Origin: Ktedonobacterales bacterium
Lineage (GTDB): Bacteria > Chloroflexota > Ktedonobacteria > Ktedonobacterales > DATBGS01
DNA length: 64,000 nt
NCBI GenBank assembly: GCA_036557285.1
Contig: DATBHW010000076.1
Span: forward strand, 62,001-126,000
Reading direction: 5' to 3'
Of the stretch, positions 61,557-64,000 are shown in pieces. How positions within the stretch are numbered: the stretch's first letter is position 1; the number at the start of each line of letters is the position of its first letter. The notes beneath the pieces were generated by a model. It worked only from the letters and a program-made list of their open reading frames with translations. It was not told the origin of the DNA and did no database searches. The translations under genes were made by a program, and so were the position numbers.

Positions 61557-62714
61557 ATGGGCCGCACACACCCTCTCATCACCAACGGCGCTCATTTACA
61601 CGCCGCGCTTGAGCAAGGCTACACCCTTCCCGGCGCGTGGTATACCGACCCGAAAGTCTTCAAGCGCGAGCAGAAGCGCATCTTTCGCCGCACCTGGCAA
61701 TACGTCGGGCTGGCCGAGCAGGTCGCCCGGCCAGGCGATTTCTTCACTTGTAGTATTGACGCCGTTCCGCTCGTCATCGTGCGCGACGAAGACGGCCAGC
61801 TACATGCCCATGTGAATGTCTGCCGCCATCGCGGCTCCCAGCTCGTACCCGATGGCTGCGGCAACCGCAAAACGCTGCAATGCCTCTATCACGCCTGGAC
61901 CTATAATCTCGATGGCTCGCTGCGCGCCGCCCCTGGCTCCAAAGATGAGCCAGGCTTCAAGCACGATGAGCTTGGGCTGCTGCCCGTTCAGATTGAGTGT
62001 TGGGGGCCGTTCATTTTTGTCAACCTGGACCCGCAAGCCCCCCCGCTCAAAGAAATACTGGGCGAACTCCCGCAGCTTGTCGAGGCAACTGGCCTACCCC
62101 TCAACGCCATCACGCGCCGCGTCAGCCGCACCTATGACATCAAAGCTAACTGGAAGGTCGTCGTTGACAACTACCTGGAATGCTACCACTGCCCCATCGC
62201 GCACAAAGCCTTCAGCGACCTGATCGATCTAAATAACTATCAGGTAACTGAGTACGAATATTTCTCGGCCCAAACCGGGCCGGTGCGCGACTCCGCCAAA
62301 GCGGGCAAAGAGAACCTTTATGAGATCGGCGCGGGCGTGCAGGCGGGCTTTTACGCCTATCTCTGGCCGAACTTCACGCTCAACATCTATCCGGGGCCGG
62401 GCAACGTCTCGCTTAACCTCTTCATCCCCATAGACCCGCAGCGCACGCTCGCCATCTATGAATACTGCTTTGTTGATGCCGTTGGCGAAGAGGAAGAGCG
62501 CGACTTTGTGAAGTTTATCGATCAGGTACAGGAAGAAGATGTCATTCTCTGCGAATCGGTGCAGCGCGGTCTGCGCTCCGGCTATTTCAATCAGGGCAAG
62601 CTGATGCTCAGCCGCGAAAACGCGCTGCGCCACTTCCAAAAACTGGTGCATCGCTTTCTTGCCGATGACATTCATCCCAACGTATCTGCCCAGCAGCGCA
62701 CAGAACGCACATAG
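61557..62714 (+). CDS. Rieske non-heme iron oxygenase, alpha-subunit type
   Basis: The 385-residue protein has the Rieske ligands C89-x-H91 (NVCRHRGSQL) and C109-x2-H112 (QCLYHAWTY) and the mononuclear iron site with N205, E208, H211 and H216 (VVVDNYLECYHCPIAHKAF). It is closest in layout to aromatic-ring or carnitine-type oxygenases acting without a beta subunit. No ferredoxin or reductase gene is adjacent. GGAAGGGGGAGAC precedes ATG 61557. It leads a two-gene unit with an LLM oxidoreductase 28 bp downstream. The substrate is unknown. Confidence 0.9.
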   Translation: MGRTHPLITNGAHLHAALEQGYTLPGAWYTDPKVFKREQKRIFRRTWQYVGLAEQVARPGDFFTCSIDAVPLVIVRDEDGQLHAHVNVCRHRGSQLVPDGCGNRKTLQCLYHAWTYNLDGSLRAAPGSKDEPGFKHDELGLLPVQIECWGPFIFVNLDPQAPPLKEILGELPQLVEATGLPLNAITRRVSRTYDIKANWKVVVDNYLECYHCPIAHKAFSDLIDLNNYQVTEYEYFSAQTGPVRDSAKAGKENLYEIGAGVQAGFYAYLWPNFTLNIYPGPGNVSLNLFIPIDPQRTLAIYEYCFVDAVGEEEERDFVKFIDQVQEEDVILCESVQRGLRSGYFNQGKLMLSRENALRHFQKLVHRFLADDIHPNVSAQQRTERT

Positions 62715-62742
62715 CGTAGATGATGCAGAGTAAGGAGCATTC

Positions 62743-63618
62743 ATGCGTATTGGAGCTATCTTTCCCCAGACAGAGTTTGGCAACGACCCCATTGCTATCC
62801 GCGACTACGCTCAGGCCGTCGAAGAGATGGGCTATCAGCACATCCTGGTCTATGACCATGTGCTGGGCGCGAGTACCGCCACGCGCCCCGACTGGCGCGG
62901 CCCCTACACCAGTGAGACGCCCTTCCACGAGCCATTCATCCTCTTTGGCTATCTGGCGGGCCTCACGCGCCAGGTTGAACTGGTCACAGGCGTCATCATC
63001 CTGCCGCAGCGGCAGACGGCGCTGGTCGCCAAGCAGACCGCTGAAGTAGATGTCCTCAGCGGCGGGCGGCTGCGCCTGGGCATTGGCGTGGGCTGGAACG
63101 AGGTTGAGTTTGAGGGGCTGAACGAAGATTTTCATAATCGCGGCGCGCGCAGCGAAGAACAGGTGGCCGTCTTGCGCGCGCTATGGACCGAGCCAGTCGT
63201 CACCTTCCAGGGGCGCTGGCATCATCTCGACGCGGCGGGCATCAATCCGCTGCCCGTCCAGCGGCCCATCCCCATCTGGTTTGGCGGCAACCCCACCGAG
63301 CAAATCCTCCGGCGCATCAGCCGCCTTGGCGATGGCTGGCTGCCCCAATTTCCCGACCCACGCAAAGACGAGCCGCGCCAGGCCATCGAACACCTGCGCG
63401 CCTATACCCAGGAGGCCGGGCGTCCACTCGAAGCCGTTGGCATCGAGGCGCGCCTGACTATCAGCCGTGCCTCCCAGGATTTGTGGGCGCCCTTCGCGGA
63501 AGGCTGGCGAAATCTCGGCGCGACACATCTCGGCGTCAACACCATGAGCGCCGGTCTGGACTCGCCCCAGGCGCACATAGATATGCTGCGCCGCGTCAAA
63601 GAAACGCTGGGATTCTAG
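62743..63618 (+). CDS. LLM-class F420-dependent oxidoreductase
   Basis: The 291-residue luciferase-like TIM-barrel protein shows MRIGAIFPQTEFGNDP at the N-terminus, HILVYDHVLGAS, TGVIILPQRQTALVAKQTAEVDVLSGGRLRLGIGVGWNEVEFEGL, and IPIWFGGNPTEQILRRISRLGDGWLP, the typical order for TIGR03619-like F420 enzymes. It would move hydride between F420H2 (or FMNH2) and an unknown substrate. AAGGAGCATTC precedes the ATG. Co-transcription with the Rieske oxygenase suggests a shared degradation step. Confidence 0.9.
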   Translation: MRIGAIFPQTEFGNDPIAIRDYAQAVEEMGYQHILVYDHVLGASTATRPDWRGPYTSETPFHEPFILFGYLAGLTRQVELVTGVIILPQRQTALVAKQTAEVDVLSGGRLRLGIGVGWNEVEFEGLNEDFHNRGARSEEQVAVLRALWTEPVVTFQGRWHHLDAAGINPLPVQRPIPIWFGGNPTEQILRRISRLGDGWLPQFPDPRKDEPRQAIEHLRAYTQEAGRPLEAVGIEARLTISRASQDLWAPFAEGWRNLGATHLGVNTMSAGLDSPQAHIDMLRRVKETLGF

Positions 63619-63628
63619 CGGCCAGGCT

Positions 63629-64000
63629 TTAGCTTCTGGCCGCCGCTGTGCCGGTGAGCGCCTGCGCAAGCCGGTTCAGCATCTCGGTATAGATGCCGCG
63701 CAGCCCCATAGGCGCAAACGTGCGCTCAAAGAAGCCGCCCATACCGCTCCCGCCTTCCCAGTCGCTTGTCACCACGACCTTGCTTTGCTCAGGATTCGCC
63801 CCCTGATTCACCGTCCAGACCGTCACAAGCGATGAGTTGGCGTCGCGCTCGCGCAGCGCCCTGCCCTTCTCAGGCTCGTCAATCTCCATCTGATAGGGGC
63901 GCTCGCGCCCGCCCGCGTGCAGCCGATAGTGCATCACCGTCCCCGTGCCGACCCCTCCTTGTTCGACAGCGTAACCAAGAAAGTTTGGGGTCAGGATGAT
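63629..64000 (-). CDS. SRPBCC-family protein (5' end outside window)
   Basis: The minus-strand frame is open from the right edge to the stop at 63629, so the N-terminus is missing; 123 residues are visible, starting IILTPNFLGYAVEQGGVGTGTVMHYRLHAGGRERPY. This is the polyketide-cyclase/SRPBCC pattern, with a strand-rich sheet and a long C-terminal helix (GIYTEMLNRLAQAL). These proteins bind hydrophobic ligands. An internal GTG at 63937 is not the real start because the upstream codons clearly belong to the same domain. Confidence 0.78.
   Translation of the reverse strand: MILTPNFLGYAVEQGGVGTGTVMHYRLHAGGRERPYQMEIDEPEKGRALRERDANSSLVTVWTVNQGANPEQSKVVVTSDWEGGSGMGGFFERTFAPMGLRGIYTEMLNRLAQALTGTAAARS

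Noticed and set aside
1-64000. CRISPR arrays, prophage, autonomous insertion sequences and rRNA
   Set aside because: No regularly spaced short repeats, no transposase or integrase motifs and no rRNA-like sequence were seen; the only mobile DNA is the small noncoding repeat family.

Overview
The window reads as a chromosomal stretch of a GC-rich, metabolically versatile aerobic heterotroph. Several features together suggest a Ktedonobacteria-type member of the Chloroflexota: a form I aerobic CO dehydrogenase cluster, very large LuxR/MalT-like and BTAD-type ATPase regulators, NarL-type two-component pairs, oligopeptide and sugar ABC systems, F420-type luciferase-like oxidoreductases and dispersed short repeats. 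This placement is inference; there is no rRNA or marker gene here, only one tRNA.

Layout. 1-684: 3'-truncated M28 peptidase lipoprotein. 951-10558 (minus): two-component pair, then coxMSL, coxG, an XdhC-YHS fusion and a MocA-like nucleotidyltransferase, then an acyl-CoA ligase. The CoxL active-site motif AYRCSFR marks true Mo-Cu CO dehydrogenase. 10650-20081: housekeeping and hypothetical genes (pgi, MaoC hydratase, membrane proteins, serine hydrolase, S51 peptidase, phosphotransferase). 20421-20497: tRNA-Gly(UCC), whose 3' end overlaps an opposing CDS. 20476-22779: HD protein, double CxxC protein and arginase-fold protein in one tight operon. 23033-33581: seven-gene peptide operon (two tandem S12 hydrolases, SBP, two permeases, S9 peptidase, D-aminoacylase-like amidohydrolase) without an ABC ATPase, preceded by a 1028-residue MalT-like regulator. 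37480-42535: DinB/DsrE/TusA operon and a BTAD-AAA-TPR regulator. 42730-48213: ABC-2 exporter divergent from a histidine kinase/response regulator pair, then a small secreted peptide and a secreted protein behind a strong promoter. 48712-57378: LacI-controlled oligosaccharide operon with two six-hairpin glycosidases. 57480-64000: amino-acid and peptide enzymes (P1 peptidase, nitroreductase, threonine-synthase-like, leucine-dehydrogenase-like), a Rieske oxygenase, an LLM oxidoreductase and a partial SRPBCC protein.

Between genes lies a family of short non-autonomous elements with inner inverted repeats CACTTGTAGCGCCGCC. Three copies (16383-16673, 20111-20378, 37029-37295) are each bounded by a different perfect 9-bp direct repeat, so they look like transposed MITEs; degenerate pieces lie at 797-914, 11126-11172 and 48350-48640.

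The observations most worth following up are the XdhC-YHS fusion in a CO dehydrogenase operon with no coxD/coxE nearby, the MITE family, a near-identical 200-bp tract between diverged tandem hydrolases, an 11-bp-phased direct repeat in front of the sulfur-carrier operon beside a SARP-like regulator, and a promoter/leader/small-secreted-peptide unit next to an envelope-type two-component system.
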